This document shows positions 31,316-41,690 of a DNA stretch of 64,000 nucleotides, in pieces (position 1 is the stretch's first letter; each line of letters begins with the position of its first letter). This DNA is from Lachnospiraceae bacterium. GTDB lineage: Bacteria; Bacillota; Clostridia; Lachnospirales; Lachnospiraceae. Where the stretch lies: NCBI GenBank assembly GCA_024690825.1, contig JAILOK010000112.1, forward strand, positions 1 through 64,000. Direction: 5' to 3'. A model generated the notes under the pieces. The model was not told the DNA's origin. It did no database searches and saw nothing but the letters and a program-made list of their open reading frames with translations. The translations under genes were made by a program, and so were the position numbers.

Positions 31316-32953
31316 TCATCCCCGTGTCATTTTATTCTTGTTTCTCAACATGACCTGCACAGCACGTTCGTATACTTCTTCAAAATTCTTGTCGCTTTCA
31401 TTTTCATAAGCCGCCTCTCCTGCAGCGACGCTGTATTCTATACCGAAGTTTTCCTTATCTTCCATGCTTCTTTTCTCAACGATACGCATGAGTTTATCAA
31501 TAAGGATCTGGGCATCGGCGTCATTGATGATCGCACAGAACCTGTCACCTTCTATCCGGTAGAGCGGGAATCCCACAAAGGTCTCCCTCATGGAAAGAAC
31601 GATCCGTCCTATCACCTCATCCCCGCGCTGATAACCTGCTTTCTCGTTGATACTGCTCATCCCGTTGATATCTATCGATACAATGGAAAAGGCTGCCCTT
31701 CCCATCTTAATCTCACTTTCTATGACATCCCGGGTTATCGAAAAGGCCGCTTTGTTATTTAAGCCCGTAAGCTCATCCGTATAGGCCAGGGAATGGAAAT
31801 GATAGAAGTAGCTTCTCATCATCGCGGTCATATTATTGAAAGTACCGGAAAGCTGCCCGAATTCGTCATCTCCGAGATAATCAAGCTTTATGTCAAGATT
31901 ACCCTTGGTAACCTGCTCGGAGGCTTCGGTCAGTTCCTTTAAGGGCCTAAGGGCGATCTTTATCACATGATAAATCAGGATCAGAGACACAAGCATTACT
32001 ATCACGGAACAAAGGATCGCATAACCGAGCACTGTCGTCCTTAAGGAATAGATCTCGTCGATAGGAGCCGTCAGGCACAGAGTCATGTTGTTTTCAAGCT
32101 TTATGGCATAAAGCTTCATGGGTTTGACGGATGAGGCGTATTCTACCGGCCTGTCTTTTTTCAGAGATTCCTTCATGGCCTGAAGAAGGATCATGGTTTC
32201 GTTGTCAAAAAGATCCCTGTCAATCCCGCCTGACGCATCACGGCTGTAGATGATATTATCCTCCGCGTCAAATATGACTGCAGTCCCTGTTTCATAAAGC
32301 CTTATTTTTTCAGCCCTGTCACGGAAAACATCAACATCCATATCCATCCCGACCAAAGCCATGAATTTCCCTTCAAGGTAGACGGGGGCAATATAGGATA
32401 CAATCTCATAATCGAGATTTTCATTTCTGTACGGTCCTATCCAGACCGGTGATTTTGATCTTTGAGGGATATAATACCAACCGACATGGTTTAAATCATT
32501 TTTATCATACATGGAAATATCCGTAAGAGTGACTTTTTCAAAGTTTCCTTCGATATTTCTCCTGTACAGAAAGCCTGCCGGATCTTCCATAACCTCGTCG
32601 CTGAATCTCATATAAACGGCTACGGCAGACTCTGCAGAGGACGCCTCAACCAAAGCCAGATCGCTTACTCTGTCCAAAACCTCCTGTCTGTATGACGGAT
32701 CATCGATCTTTTCCGGATTTTCTTCAAGTTCCTTGCGCGTAATATAATAAATGTTGTCAAGACTGCGGCTGACATCATTCATCATGGATTCTATATCACG
32801 TTTTCTTTCCATGGTGATCAGTTCCATTATCCTGTCATTATCCCTGTCACTGATGACATTGATGCCCACATATGAAACTATGATCAGCATGGTGGAGATG
32901 ATAATGGAAAAGATGAAGAATATACCCATTATCATCGTTCGAATCGATTTCAT
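31316..32953 (-). CDS. dCache-HAMP-GGDEF-like membrane receptor, GGDEF degenerate
   Basis: 545 residues from ATG 32953 (GGAAG 5 nt upstream; the frame is open to 33022, inside the RNase H gene). TM1 (about 8-30), an extracellular double-Cache-like sensor (about 35-310, with WYYIPQRSKSPVWIGPY), TM2 (about 315-340), HAMP (about 345-395) and a GGDEF-fold domain. The active-site loop reads RIEGDRF instead of RxGGDEF (first Gly to Glu, Glu to Arg), so cyclase activity is unlikely. It may bind GTP or c-di-GMP or act through the HD-GYP partner encoded next. Confidence 0.87.
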   Translation of the reverse strand: MKSIRTMIMGIFFIFSIIISTMLIIVSYVGINVISDRDNDRIMELITMERKRDIESMMNDVSRSLDNIYYITRKELEENPEKIDDPSYRQEVLDRVSDLALVEASSAESAVAVYMRFSDEVMEDPAGFLYRRNIEGNFEKVTLTDISMYDKNDLNHVGWYYIPQRSKSPVWIGPYRNENLDYEIVSYIAPVYLEGKFMALVGMDMDVDVFRDRAEKIRLYETGTAVIFDAEDNIIYSRDASGGIDRDLFDNETMILLQAMKESLKKDRPVEYASSVKPMKLYAIKLENNMTLCLTAPIDEIYSLRTTVLGYAILCSVIVMLVSLILIYHVIKIALRPLKELTEASEQVTKGNLDIKLDYLGDDEFGQLSGTFNNMTAMMRSYFYHFHSLAYTDELTGLNNKAAFSITRDVIESEIKMGRAAFSIVSIDINGMSSINEKAGYQRGDEVIGRIVLSMRETFVGFPLYRIEGDRFCAIINDADAQILIDKLMRIVEKRSMEDKENFGIEYSVAAGEAAYENESDKNFEEVYERAVQVMLRNKNKMTRG

Positions 32954-32972
32954 CCGATCTTCCGCCCTTTTA

Positions 32973-33653
32973 TCACAGATTTGCCGCGGCAGCGCTTTTT
33001 GCCAGTCTGTCCGCCTCATCATTTAAGGCGATTCCGGTATGGGATTCCACCTTAAAAAACTCTATTACTATCTTTTCTCTGCTTTCCCTGATGAAGGCCT
33101 TATAGGCTTTTGTTATATCCTTGTTTGCCTTCCAGCTGTCATCAGCCCACTTTTCTATACCGGAGTAATCATAAAAGATCATGATCTTCTTTTTTCCGGC
33201 ATCTATCGCTCTTGTTACGGCCGCCTTAACTCCTTCAAGCTCTGCCGCTACATTCCTTAAGTTTATGAAGTCCTCACTGTATCCTCTGTCAAAATGCCCC
33301 TGCAGTTCTTCCCTGTTTCCGTCGAAAAAGATCAGCACGACCCCGTATCCGGAGGTCTCACCTGCCGTATCATAGCTTCCGTCCACAAATGCTATGACAT
33401 CGTCGCGGCCAAGATCACGGATCATCCCGTCTATCCGGTCATTGATGACATCTCTGCTGTTTTGATCTGAGCCGGGAGTATCCTCTTTTAATCCTTCAAA
33501 ATCCGCAAGATAAGCGGCTGCCTCCCTTAATGTCGGAAATGACTTGTAGGCCGCGCCCTTTACGCCCTGCACATTCGCGCTGCACTCTTCCCACGAATAA
33601 TATATACCCGGTTTTTTTCCGACGGCGACTGCGTAGAACTTCTGCTTTCCCAT
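32973..33653 (-). CDS. Ribonuclease H with N-terminal viroplasmin (hybrid-binding) domain
   Basis: 226 residues. Residues 1-50 (KFYAVAVGKKPGIYYSWEEC to YKSFPTLREAAAYL) form the viroplasmin/HBD domain that grips RNA-DNA hybrids. The RNase HI domain (about 83-222) keeps the catalytic acids: D in FVDGSYD, E in NVAAELEG, D in FYDYSGIEKW and D in NDEADRLAK. It degrades RNA in RNA-DNA hybrids. It is inserted between pilC (3-bp gap) and the GGDEF-like gene in the pilus operon, with no evident functional link. Confidence 0.92.
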   Translation of the reverse strand: MGKQKFYAVAVGKKPGIYYSWEECSANVQGVKGAAYKSFPTLREAAAYLADFEGLKEDTPGSDQNSRDVINDRIDGMIRDLGRDDVIAFVDGSYDTAGETSGYGVVLIFFDGNREELQGHFDRGYSEDFINLRNVAAELEGVKAAVTRAIDAGKKKIMIFYDYSGIEKWADDSWKANKDITKAYKAFIRESREKIVIEFFKVESHTGIALNDEADRLAKSAAAANL

Positions 33654-33656
33654 GGA

Positions 33657-34871
33657 TCAAAGGCTGTCCATACCCTGATACATCTTGAGCATCGGAGCCA
33701 TGACTGCGCCGATAAGGGTTCCTACGACACCTGCCAGCACAAGGATGATCAACGGCTCCATTACCGCCATCATGCTTTCGGTTGCCATCTCAACCTCTTC
33801 CTCAAAATAATCGGCAAGCTTTGTAAGAAGTCCCTCGACATCACCGGATTCCTCTCCGATACGTATCATATGATGCACCATGGGAGGGAACTGCCTGCAC
33901 CGCTCTATCGGTGAAGAAAGGGATGTACCCTGTACTATATCCTCCCTGCAGTCCATTATCGCGTCTCTTATCACAACATTCGTAAGGGTTCCGGCAGTTA
34001 TCTCCAGCGCATCCGGCATCGAAATACCGGCTGCAAGCATCGTGCTCAGTGTTCTGGCAAATCGCGCCGCAGCGCTCTTTTGCTGCAGCGGACCTGTAAG
34101 CTTGTTATGAAGCAGGAGGTTATCAATGAAGTGTTTACCTCCGTTGGAACCGTAAAACAGTTTGAAGCCGACAACAATGGCCACAATGATGGCGATCAGT
34201 ATATACCAGAAGTTTATGATAAAATCACTGGCACTCATAACAGCCTTTGTGATGCCGGGAAGTTCCATTTCCATATCCGCAAACATTTCGGCATAGCTCG
34301 GGATGACGAAGGTGAGCATGACGACCACGACGCCTATCGCAACAAGAAAGACTATAATGGGATAGATCATTGCTTTCTTTACGGTAGCCGCAAGCTTTGC
34401 ATCCTTCTCAAACTGAATTGCCATTCTCTCAAAGGCTATGTCCAGCGAACCGGAAGATTCACCCGCTCTTATCATGTGTATCAGAAGAGGAGGGAATATC
34501 TTTTTCTGTTCCTCCATGGAATCGGAAAGAGTCTCACCTTTTTCAACCGATATCTGCGTAGACTTGATCGACTTTGCAAGCTTGACATTTTCTGTCTGCT
34601 CACCAAGCATGTTCAGCGCATCTATGATCGTGACACCTGCCTGTGTCATCGAAACGAACTGTCGGCAGAATACCGAAAAATCTCTCGGCTTCGGCTTTCC
34701 GCCCAGATCGATGTTTATGTCCTTGTTCAGGATGCCCTGTTCTGTCACCTCGATGACGGTCAGTCCCTGGGATGTCAGTTTCTGATGTACCTGTCCCGAA
34801 TTATCTGCGGTCGTGCTTCCCTTTATCTCCTTGCCCGATGCATCGATCGCAACATAGCCATATGACGCCAT
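33657..34871 (-). CDS. pilC: Type IV pilus inner-membrane platform protein PilC (T2SF)
   Basis: 404 residues with two T2SSF domains (about 70-195 and 270-395) and three TM helices. Family boxes: FCRQFVSMTQAGVTIIDAL, RMAIQFEKDAKLAATVKKAMIYPI, FARTLSTMLAAGISMPDALE and a second HHMIRIGEESGDVEGLL. It couples PilB/PilT ATPase motion to pilin extraction and insertion. AGGAGG precedes ATG 34871; 27 bp after pilT. Confidence 0.94.
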   Translation of the reverse strand: MASYGYVAIDASGKEIKGSTTADNSGQVHQKLTSQGLTVIEVTEQGILNKDINIDLGGKPKPRDFSVFCRQFVSMTQAGVTIIDALNMLGEQTENVKLAKSIKSTQISVEKGETLSDSMEEQKKIFPPLLIHMIRAGESSGSLDIAFERMAIQFEKDAKLAATVKKAMIYPIIVFLVAIGVVVVMLTFVIPSYAEMFADMEMELPGITKAVMSASDFIINFWYILIAIIVAIVVGFKLFYGSNGGKHFIDNLLLHNKLTGPLQQKSAAARFARTLSTMLAAGISMPDALEITAGTLTNVVIRDAIMDCREDIVQGTSLSSPIERCRQFPPMVHHMIRIGEESGDVEGLLTKLADYFEEEVEMATESMMAVMEPLIILVLAGVVGTLIGAVMAPMLKMYQGMDSL

Positions 34872-34898
34872 TTGTATTATTCCTCCTGATGATTATTA

Positions 34899-35963
34899 TT
34901 AGATAACTTTTCTTGATAAGTACTGATAATCCTGCGCAAAGGTAAGCGCTGTCTCACCCGAGATCTTTCTCTTTGCGTACAGCTCATAGAGCGAATCATC
35001 CATTGTGATCATTCCGGCCTTCCTGTTGGTCTGCATCATGGAAGGTATCTGGAAAGTCTTTCCTTCACGAATCAGGTTCCTTATAGCGGGATTTGCCACC
35101 ATAACTTCAAAGGCTGCGCATCTTCCGCCTTCTTTTCCGGACATCGGCATGAGCTGTTGGGATACCACGCACTCCAAAACCGTTGCCAGCTGTATCCTGA
35201 TCTGCTCCTGCTGATGAGGCGGGAAAACGTCTACTATACGGTCTATGGTAGCTGCCGCTCCGATGGTATGCAGGGTTGAGAACACAAGGTGGCCTGTTTC
35301 CGCTGCAGTCACGGCTGTCGCTATCGTATCGAGGTCTCTCATCTCTCCGAGGAGGATGATATCCGGGTCCTGACGGAGGGCTGCACGAAGCGCCTGGGCA
35401 TAGCTTTGGGTATCAAGACCTATCTCTCTCTGGACGACGACTCCGACCTGGGATTTGTGAAGGTACTCTATGGGGTCCTCAAGTGTGATTATATGCACAG
35501 GTTTTTCCTGGTTTATGACATTTATAAGTGATGCCAGCGTGGTGGATTTTCCCGATCCTGTGGGGCCTGTTACAAGTACAAGTCCTCTTTTCTTGTTTGC
35601 CATTTCCACTACCGCATCCGGTACCGACAGCTTTTCGGGATCCGGGATATCAAAAGGCAGAAGACGGAGAGCGGCGGCATAAGTACCTCTCTGCTTGAAC
35701 ACATTCAGACGGAATCTTCCGACAGATGCAAGCGAATAAGCAAAGTCGATCTCTCCTTCCTTGTTAAGCTCCTCCCTCTGTTTGTCGTTCATGATAGGCT
35801 CGAACATCTTTTTGACATCGTCGGGTTTGAGGACATGATCATCCATTTCCACCAAATCTCCGTCAACCCTGATCATTATGGGTCTTCCTACCGAATAGTG
35901 CACATCGGAGGCCTTCCTCTCCATCGAAATCTTCAGGGACTGGTCAAGGGTTAATACTGCCAT
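34899..35963 (-). CDS. pilT: Pilus retraction ATPase PilT
   Basis: 354 residues. N-terminal PAS-like domain, then a RecA-like secretion ATPase: Walker A GPTGSGKST (about 130-138), Asp box TLEDPIEYLH, Walker B ILLGEMRD, and His boxes. The AIRNLIREGK motif (about 290-299) is diagnostic of PilT and needed for retraction. Its presence implies retractable pili (twitching or DNA uptake). Strong GAGGAG RBS. Confidence 0.95.
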   Translation of the reverse strand: MAVLTLDQSLKISMERKASDVHYSVGRPIMIRVDGDLVEMDDHVLKPDDVKKMFEPIMNDKQREELNKEGEIDFAYSLASVGRFRLNVFKQRGTYAAALRLLPFDIPDPEKLSVPDAVVEMANKKRGLVLVTGPTGSGKSTTLASLINVINQEKPVHIITLEDPIEYLHKSQVGVVVQREIGLDTQSYAQALRAALRQDPDIILLGEMRDLDTIATAVTAAETGHLVFSTLHTIGAAATIDRIVDVFPPHQQEQIRIQLATVLECVVSQQLMPMSGKEGGRCAAFEVMVANPAIRNLIREGKTFQIPSMMQTNRKAGMITMDDSLYELYAKRKISGETALTFAQDYQYLSRKVI

Positions 35964-35984
35964 TTTTACTTTCTCCTCTCGTTT

Positions 35985-37706
35985 TTATACATCGAATGAT
36001 ACCTTCTTCATTTCGTTTACGCTGGTTATTCCGTCAAGCACATATCGGGTTGCAGACATCCTTAAGGTATTCATACCTTCTTCCATCGCAACCTCTTTTA
36101 TCTCCTCGGCTGTGGAGTTCTTTGATATTACCCGCTTAAGCCTCGGAGATATCTCCAATATCTCATAAACACCTATACGGCCTTTGAAGCCTGTGTTGTC
36201 GCACTGATCACAGCCGCAGGGCTCATATATCTTTATCTTCTTTTTGGAATTTTCGGGTATTCCGAGAATCTCCTTTTCTTCCGCATCCGGATCCTTTGCT
36301 TTCTTGCAGTTCGGACAGAGGCGTCTGACCAGACGCTGGGCAATGATACCGACTATGGAATCTGCCAGGAGATAAGGCTCTATTCCCATGTCTATCAGTC
36401 GTCCGACAGCTCCCGCGGATGAATTGGTATGAAGTGTGCTGACCACAAGGTGTCCGGTGATGGATGCCTGGACAGCTATACCCGCTGTCTCGCCGTCTCG
36501 GATCTCACCTATCATGATGATGTCCGGGTCCTGTCTGAGTATTGAACGCAGTGCCGACGCAAATGTCAGCTCGGCTTTGGGATTGACCTGAACCTGATTG
36601 ATACCGTTGATATTTGCCTCGACAGGGTCCTCTACGGTTATGATATTGACCTCTTCCCTGTTCAGTTCGGAAAGAGCCGTATAAAGTGTCGTGGATTTTC
36701 CGGATCCGGTAGGTCCCGTAACAAGAATGATGCCGTGTGGATTTCCGAATATATGATCAAACTGCTTTAATTCATGCTCATTCAGTCCCAGATCCTTCTT
36801 TTCTCTCGAAAGGGCATTTTTCGAGGTAAGACGCATAACCACCTTTTCACCGTATACGGTGGGAAGTATGGATACACGGATATCAAACTCCTGGCCGTCG
36901 ACCACCTGGGTCATACGACCGTCCTGAGGTCTCCTCTTTTCGGATATATCCATGCCGGAGATGATCTTGATCCTGGCTACGATAGCCGAAAGAAGCTCAT
37001 TTGCGTATACAAGCCTTTCATAAAGGGCGCCGTCTATACGGTACCTTACCCTGACATTCATCTCTAACGGCTCTATATGGATATCGGAAGTTCTCTGGCG
37101 TACCGCCTGATCGACCATCTGCTTGACCAGCGAAACAATGGGAGAATTGTCTATTTCCGCATTGGCTTCTTCTCTTTCAGCCTCCTGCTCTTTTCTCTCA
37201 TTTATCTTTTCTTCCGCGTATTTATTCGCGACATCCATAACGTCTGCAGTACCGTATGCCCTGTCAATTGCTACGGCAACCTGGCGTCTGGTGGCGACCA
37301 CGGGCTCGATCTGCAGATTCGTGACTATGGTGAAGTCATCTATGGCATCCATGTCCATGGGGTCGGACATGGCAAGCATCAACACATTCGCGTTTCCCGG
37401 ATGATACGCATAAGGTATGGCATTGTGACGGCGCACCACATTCGAGGGCACCATCTTTAAGATACTGTCATCTATCTTTACTCCGGTCAGATCGACCTTT
37501 TCAAGATGCAGCTGGTCACTCAGAGCGTCCGCTATGGCCTCATCGGTACATATGTTATTGTCTACCAGCACTTCTCCGAGTTTTTTGCCCGATCCCTTTT
37601 GAAGCTCGAGTCCTTTTTGGAGATCTTCTTCTGTCAGAACATCATACTTTACAAGCAGATCTCCCAGTCGCAGTTTCCTGCGGCCATGCATTTTACCCCC
37701 TGCCAT
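35985..37706 (-). CDS. pilB: Pilus extension ATPase PilB/GspE
   Basis: 573 residues. The N-terminal MshEN-type module (about 8-70) carries LRLGDLLVKYD, an LxxxLxxQ helix and a second LGEVLVD repeat. This is the fold that binds c-di-GMP in several PilB proteins. Then an ATPase core with Walker A GPTGSGKSTTLY (about 327), IIMIGEIRDGET Walker B and the tetracysteine zinc site CPNC and CGCDQC. It powers pilus assembly. AGGAGG lies 12 nt before ATG 37706; ATG 37691 is an alternative. The gene follows the NlpC/P60 gene by 3 bp. Confidence 0.94.
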   Translation of the reverse strand: MAGGKMHGRRKLRLGDLLVKYDVLTEEDLQKGLELQKGSGKKLGEVLVDNNICTDEAIADALSDQLHLEKVDLTGVKIDDSILKMVPSNVVRRHNAIPYAYHPGNANVLMLAMSDPMDMDAIDDFTIVTNLQIEPVVATRRQVAVAIDRAYGTADVMDVANKYAEEKINERKEQEAEREEANAEIDNSPIVSLVKQMVDQAVRQRTSDIHIEPLEMNVRVRYRIDGALYERLVYANELLSAIVARIKIISGMDISEKRRPQDGRMTQVVDGQEFDIRVSILPTVYGEKVVMRLTSKNALSREKKDLGLNEHELKQFDHIFGNPHGIILVTGPTGSGKSTTLYTALSELNREEVNIITVEDPVEANINGINQVQVNPKAELTFASALRSILRQDPDIIMIGEIRDGETAGIAVQASITGHLVVSTLHTNSSAGAVGRLIDMGIEPYLLADSIVGIIAQRLVRRLCPNCKKAKDPDAEEKEILGIPENSKKKIKIYEPCGCDQCDNTGFKGRIGVYEILEISPRLKRVISKNSTAEEIKEVAMEEGMNTLRMSATRYVLDGITSVNEMKKVSFDV

Positions 37707-37709
37707 AGT

Positions 37710-38957
37710 TCACACTATCCTCCTGATCGATATCACGCTCCTGTAGAGCGCGTTGGATATCTTAATTCCGGTAGCCTGCGTCGAGGCATGTACAATCTGT
37801 CCGTTTCCCAGATATATCCCTACATGTCCGGCATAACAGAAAATATCACCGGGCTGTGCTTCCTCATACGAAACACCTCTTCCGTATGCCGCCTGTGCGC
37901 CCGAATTTCTCGGTATGGAATAACCGAAATGCTTGTATACCGACATGGTAAAGCCTGAACAATCGCATCCGTCCGTCAGGGATGTTCCTCCCGGCACATA
38001 CGGATTTCCCACAAACTGTCTGGCGTAATTTGCTATCTCCTGACCGGTTCCGCCGGAAACCGGTTCGTCCGATCCGGATTCCTCCGGCGGCGGTGATTCT
38101 TCCTCTCCGCTTTCCTCCGGTGGTCCTTCCTCTTCCCTCTTTTTCTTTTCCTCTTCTTCCTTCTTTTTCTTTTCTTTTGCGGCTTTCTCTTTTGCAGCCT
38201 TTTCTTCGGCTGCCTTTCTTGCGGCTTCTTTCTCCGCTGCCGCTATCCTGGCTATCTGGGCATTGTCCTCGTCTATCTTTTTCTGATAGGCTTTTGCCTG
38301 GCTCTTAGCCTCGGCAAGCTTTGAGGAAAAATCCTCCACGGTGCGTCTCTGTTCCTCTATGGTCGCATTGAGAACCTTCTCCTGTTCCTCGTATTCCTGC
38401 TCGATCTCCTGCAGTTCCTCCATCTCTTCTTCGAGACTTGCCTTCAGCTCGGCAACTTTAGCTTTTATTTCCTGATAATTCTCGAGCAGTGCCCTGTCGT
38501 ATTCATACAGTTTTTCCGCATATTCGGCTTTGTTTATCGCATCCGAGATGTTTTCCGCTTTCAGCAGGATCTCTATGTAATCAGACGATGTATTGCCGTT
38601 TTCATACATATATCTGATCCTTGCGCACATCGCCTTGTACTGTCTTCTCTCTTCGGCCTCGGCAGCCTCATAATCCGCCTGCGCCTGTTCTATCTCGGCT
38701 TCTTTATTTTCTATATCTCCTTTTATGATCTCAACATTGGCGAGAAGTTCCACCAGCAGCGCCTGTGAAGCATCAAGCCCTGCCTCTGCCTGTGATTTTT
38801 CATCCTCTATATCATTTATCTGCTCATTTACCTTGTTCAGTTTGTTCTCGTTTTCTTTTTTGTCCTTATTAAGCTCTTTTTTTGTTGCGGCCGATACGGG
38901 AAAACACAAAAGAAAACAGAGTACCAGGCTGAGCGTGATGCAGAGGTTTTTTCTCAT
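37710..38957 (-). CDS. Exported coiled-coil NlpC/P60 endopeptidase
   Basis: 415 residues: signal peptide (1-23, VSAA), ~200 residues of coiled coil, an extreme Ala/Lys/Glu stretch ([19 protein letters not shown] and on), a Pro/Glu/Ser/Gly linker and a C40 catalytic domain (about 305-415). Catalytic residues are Cys in CDCSGF, His in GHVGIY and His in VHAST. Such enzymes cut peptidoglycan stem peptides. The ATG overlaps the asnS stop (ATGA) and pilB follows 3 bp later; local wall opening for the pilus is a plausible role (inference). Confidence 0.92.
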   Translation of the reverse strand: MRKNLCITLSLVLCFLLCFPVSAATKKELNKDKKENENKLNKVNEQINDIEDEKSQAEAGLDASQALLVELLANVEIIKGDIENKEAEIEQAQADYEAAEAEERRQYKAMCARIRYMYENGNTSSDYIEILLKAENISDAINKAEYAEKLYEYDRALLENYQEIKAKVAELKASLEEEMEELQEIEQEYEEQEKVLNATIEEQRRTVEDFSSKLAEAKSQAKAYQKKIDEDNAQIARIAAAEKEAARKAAEEKAAKEKAAKEKKKKEEEEKKKREEEGPPEESGEEESPPPEESGSDEPVSGGTGQEIANYARQFVGNPYVPGGTSLTDGCDCSGFTMSVYKHFGYSIPRNSGAQAAYGRGVSYEEAQPGDIFCYAGHVGIYLGNGQIVHASTQATGIKISNALYRSVISIRRIV

Positions 38958-40357
38958 AATTCGCAGTTACCCGTTGTTCTCGGGAAGGGAAGCACATCCC
39001 GTATGTTTTCCATTCCGGTGATGTACATTACCGCCCGTTCAAAACCAAGTCCGAATCCCGAATGTCTCACAGATCCGTATCTTCTCAGATCCAGATAAAA
39101 ACCGTAATCATCTATGTTCATGTTAAGTTCCTTCATCCTTGACAGGAGCTTGTCGTAATCCTCTTCCCTCTGGGAACCGCCTATTATCTCTCCTATGCCG
39201 GGAACCAGGCAGTCCATTGCGGCAACCGTCTTTCCGTCCTCGTTTTCCTTCATGTAGAAGGCCTTTATATCTTTGGGATAATCCGTCACAAAGATCGGCT
39301 TTTTGAATTCATGCTCTGTCAGGAATCTTTCGTGCTCCGTCTGAAGATCGCATCCCCAGCTGACTTTGTACTGGAATTTATCGTTGTTCTTTTCGAGAAG
39401 CTTCACCGCGTCCGTGTAGGTCACCCGGCCGAAGTCGGAATTCACCACATGTTCAAGTCTTTCAAGCAGTCCCTTGTCGACGAAGGAATTAAAGAATGCC
39501 ATCTCCTCCGGTGCGTTTTCAAGAACATAGCCGATGATATATTTGATCATTTCCTCGGCCAGATCCATGTTGTCGGAAAGCTCATAAAAAGCCATCTCCG
39601 GTTCGATCATCCAGAATTCCGCGGCATGTCTGGTCGTATTTGAATTTTCTGCCCTGAAGGTCGGTCCGAAAGTATATATATTTCTGAATGCGCTCGCAAA
39701 AGTCTCTCCGTTAAGCTGCCCCGAAACTGTAAGATTTGTGGACTTTCCGAAAAAGTCCTTTGAAAAATCAACCTGACCCGAAGGATCCGCCGGGGCGCCT
39801 GCAGGCGGAAGCGTTGTCACTCTGAACATCTCTCCGGCGCCTTCCGCGTCGCTTCCCGTTATTATCGGTGTATGTACATACACAAAGCCTCTTTCCTGAA
39901 AGAATCTGTGTATGGCATAAGCGATAAGGGACCTGACCCTGAATACCGCCTGAAAAGTATTCGTCCTGGGACGAAGATGCGTCATGGTACGAAGATATTC
40001 AAGCGTGTGCCTTTTTTTCTGGAGCGGATATTCCGGGGGGGCTATCCCCTCGACGCTCACCTTTTTTGCCTGTATCTCAAAGGGCTGTTTAGCCTCGGGG
40101 GTCGCTACCAGCGTACCTGTGACAATTACCGAGGTCCCCACATTAAGCTTGGTTATCTCCGAAAAGCTTTCTATCCCGTCCCCGTATACGACCTGCAGCG
40201 TTCCGAAACAGCTGCCGTCGCTTATTACGAGAAACCCGAAGGTCTTTGAATCCCGGTTGGATCTGATCCAGCCGCCCACCTTCACTTCGCTTTCAAAATA
40301 TTTATCAGGTTCCTTAAATAGATCCTTTATCTCTGTTAATTTCATTTCATTCTCCAC
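38954..40357 (-). CDS. asnS: Asparaginyl-tRNA synthetase
   Basis: 467 residues, class II. N-terminal OB anticodon-binding fold (about 15-110), motif 2 [21 protein letters not shown] (read as 20-residue segments around 232-252) and motif 3 [15 protein letters not shown] (about 440-454) near the C-terminus RTTGNCEL. The EFWMIEPE spelling favours AsnRS over AspRS. It charges tRNA-Asn. Unusual in being second gene of the pilus operon. Confidence 0.96.
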   Translation of the reverse strand: MENEMKLTEIKDLFKEPDKYFESEVKVGGWIRSNRDSKTFGFLVISDGSCFGTLQVVYGDGIESFSEITKLNVGTSVIVTGTLVATPEAKQPFEIQAKKVSVEGIAPPEYPLQKKRHTLEYLRTMTHLRPRTNTFQAVFRVRSLIAYAIHRFFQERGFVYVHTPIITGSDAEGAGEMFRVTTLPPAGAPADPSGQVDFSKDFFGKSTNLTVSGQLNGETFASAFRNIYTFGPTFRAENSNTTRHAAEFWMIEPEMAFYELSDNMDLAEEMIKYIIGYVLENAPEEMAFFNSFVDKGLLERLEHVVNSDFGRVTYTDAVKLLEKNNDKFQYKVSWGCDLQTEHERFLTEHEFKKPIFVTDYPKDIKAFYMKENEDGKTVAAMDCLVPGIGEIIGGSQREEDYDKLLSRMKELNMNIDDYGFYLDLRRYGSVRHSGFGLGFERAVMYITGMENIRDVLPFPRTTGNCEL

Positions 40358-40376
40358 TTTTACCGGACAGACTTCT

Positions 40377-41456
40377 TTATTTGATCACCGCATTGTCCAG
40401 CACGAAATCCTGTACCTTTTCACTGAGCAGATATTCTGTCAGTGTTTTTTCATCAACCGATTTTTTTAATGTATCCACATCCGTGCCGTATTCCTTTGCC
40501 TTTGAAGCATAATAATCGACAACTTCCTTTTCGTCGACCGCTATGTTTTCCGCCTTTGCTATTGCCCTGATCACGAGCTCCTGTTTGGAGATCTCTCTGC
40601 CGTAATCAGCCGCCTGTTCGGCAAAATCAGCCATATTCCCGCTTATGAGTGATACATACTCATCAAGCGAAAGACCGTACTGGGATGCAAAACTCTCTAT
40701 ATTCGAGGTATACTGTGTGGTATTTTCCGAAACAAGCCACTCGGGAAGCTTGTCAAGATCACAGGTACTCGCATCATATATCTGCTGCATCAGTTCGCTT
40801 CTGTAGGAACTCTGCGCGGCTTCTTCCTTTGACTTTTCGATAGTACCTTTTATGAGATCAAGATATTCATCCACATCGTCAAATTTTTCAGCCTCGTATT
40901 TATCTGCCAGCTTTTCAAGGATGCCGTCATCGGTAATTGCCGGCACATCATCTGCCTGAATGGAATTTACCGTCACGGTAAAGACCACATCCGCTCCGGC
41001 AAGTTCTTCGGAATGATAGTCCTCGGGGAAGGTAAGCTCCAGGTCCTTGGTTTCCCCGATCTCCATACCGGTCACTCCTTCTTCGAAACCGTCTATGAAA
41101 GTATGTGATCCTATGGTCAGGTCATACCCCGAGGCTGTTCCTCCGTCAAAAGCAACTCCGTCCTTCTTTCCGACATAATCAATATTGACGGTATCTCCTT
41201 CTATGACGGGTCTGTCCTTCACCTCGGTCTTTGATGCAAGAGCGGACAGATCGGACATCACTGCGTCCTCTATGTCACTCTCGCTGACTGTGGTATCGAT
41301 CTTGTCGACCGTAACTGCCTTGTACTGTCCCAGTGTTACATACTTTGACGGGTCGATATTTTCAAGACTCTGTTCCTCGGCCGTACAGCTGCACAGCACA
41401 AGTGATAAACACACCAATAAAGCGGTCTTAACCGCTCCTTTTCTGAATTTTTTCAT
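40377..41456 (-). CDS. Trigger-factor-like foldase lipoprotein
   Basis: 359 residues. Lipoprotein signal with lipobox LCSC (Cys near 24). An FKBP-type peptidyl-prolyl isomerase domain (about 85-165: [40 protein letters not shown]) and a helical C-terminal arm (about 185-355) like the chaperone part of trigger factor, but without the ribosome-binding N-domain. An extracytoplasmic foldase for exported proteins is the likely role; the co-transcribed exported NlpC/P60 protein is a candidate client (inference). Confidence 0.88.
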   Translation of the reverse strand: MKKFRKGAVKTALLVCLSLVLCSCTAEEQSLENIDPSKYVTLGQYKAVTVDKIDTTVSESDIEDAVMSDLSALASKTEVKDRPVIEGDTVNIDYVGKKDGVAFDGGTASGYDLTIGSHTFIDGFEEGVTGMEIGETKDLELTFPEDYHSEELAGADVVFTVTVNSIQADDVPAITDDGILEKLADKYEAEKFDDVDEYLDLIKGTIEKSKEEAAQSSYRSELMQQIYDASTCDLDKLPEWLVSENTTQYTSNIESFASQYGLSLDEYVSLISGNMADFAEQAADYGREISKQELVIRAIAKAENIAVDEKEVVDYYASKAKEYGTDVDTLKKSVDEKTLTEYLLSEKVQDFVLDNAVIK

Positions 41457-41536
41457 AATCTCCTTCTTTCGTACACTGTTATCCCGGATAATAAGAACTG
41501 CTCCTTTTCCCGCAATTCCAAAACCCTCACTAACAA

Positions 41537-41565
41537 TTTATATCACAAACTTCGCTATTATTCAA
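41537..41565 (-). promoter_or_regulatory. Promoter of the tig-like/asnS/pilus operon
   Basis: TTGAAT (41560-41565), 17-bp spacer, TATAAA (41537-41542) with extended -10 TGA. It is the only clear promoter I see before the nine-gene leftward operon. Confidence 0.65.
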
Positions 41566-41610
41566 ATACCGGCACCAAGATTTCCTGTATCTTTTTTTTA
41601 TTTTCTGTGT

Positions 41611-41616
41611 TATACT
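41611..41616 (+). promoter_or_regulatory. Extended -10 promoter of the CheX-like gene
   Basis: TGTTATACT: extended -10 with TATACT at 41611-41616; the -35 region is weak. Leader to the ATG at 41691 is ~68 nt. It is divergent from the pilus operon promoter ~45 bp away. Confidence 0.5.
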
Positions 41617-41690
41617 GTCTGATGTATCACCTCATGTCCGGGGTAAATGTTCCGGATATGGGTAAGTTCCGAGTTTATGAGGGAATCTTA

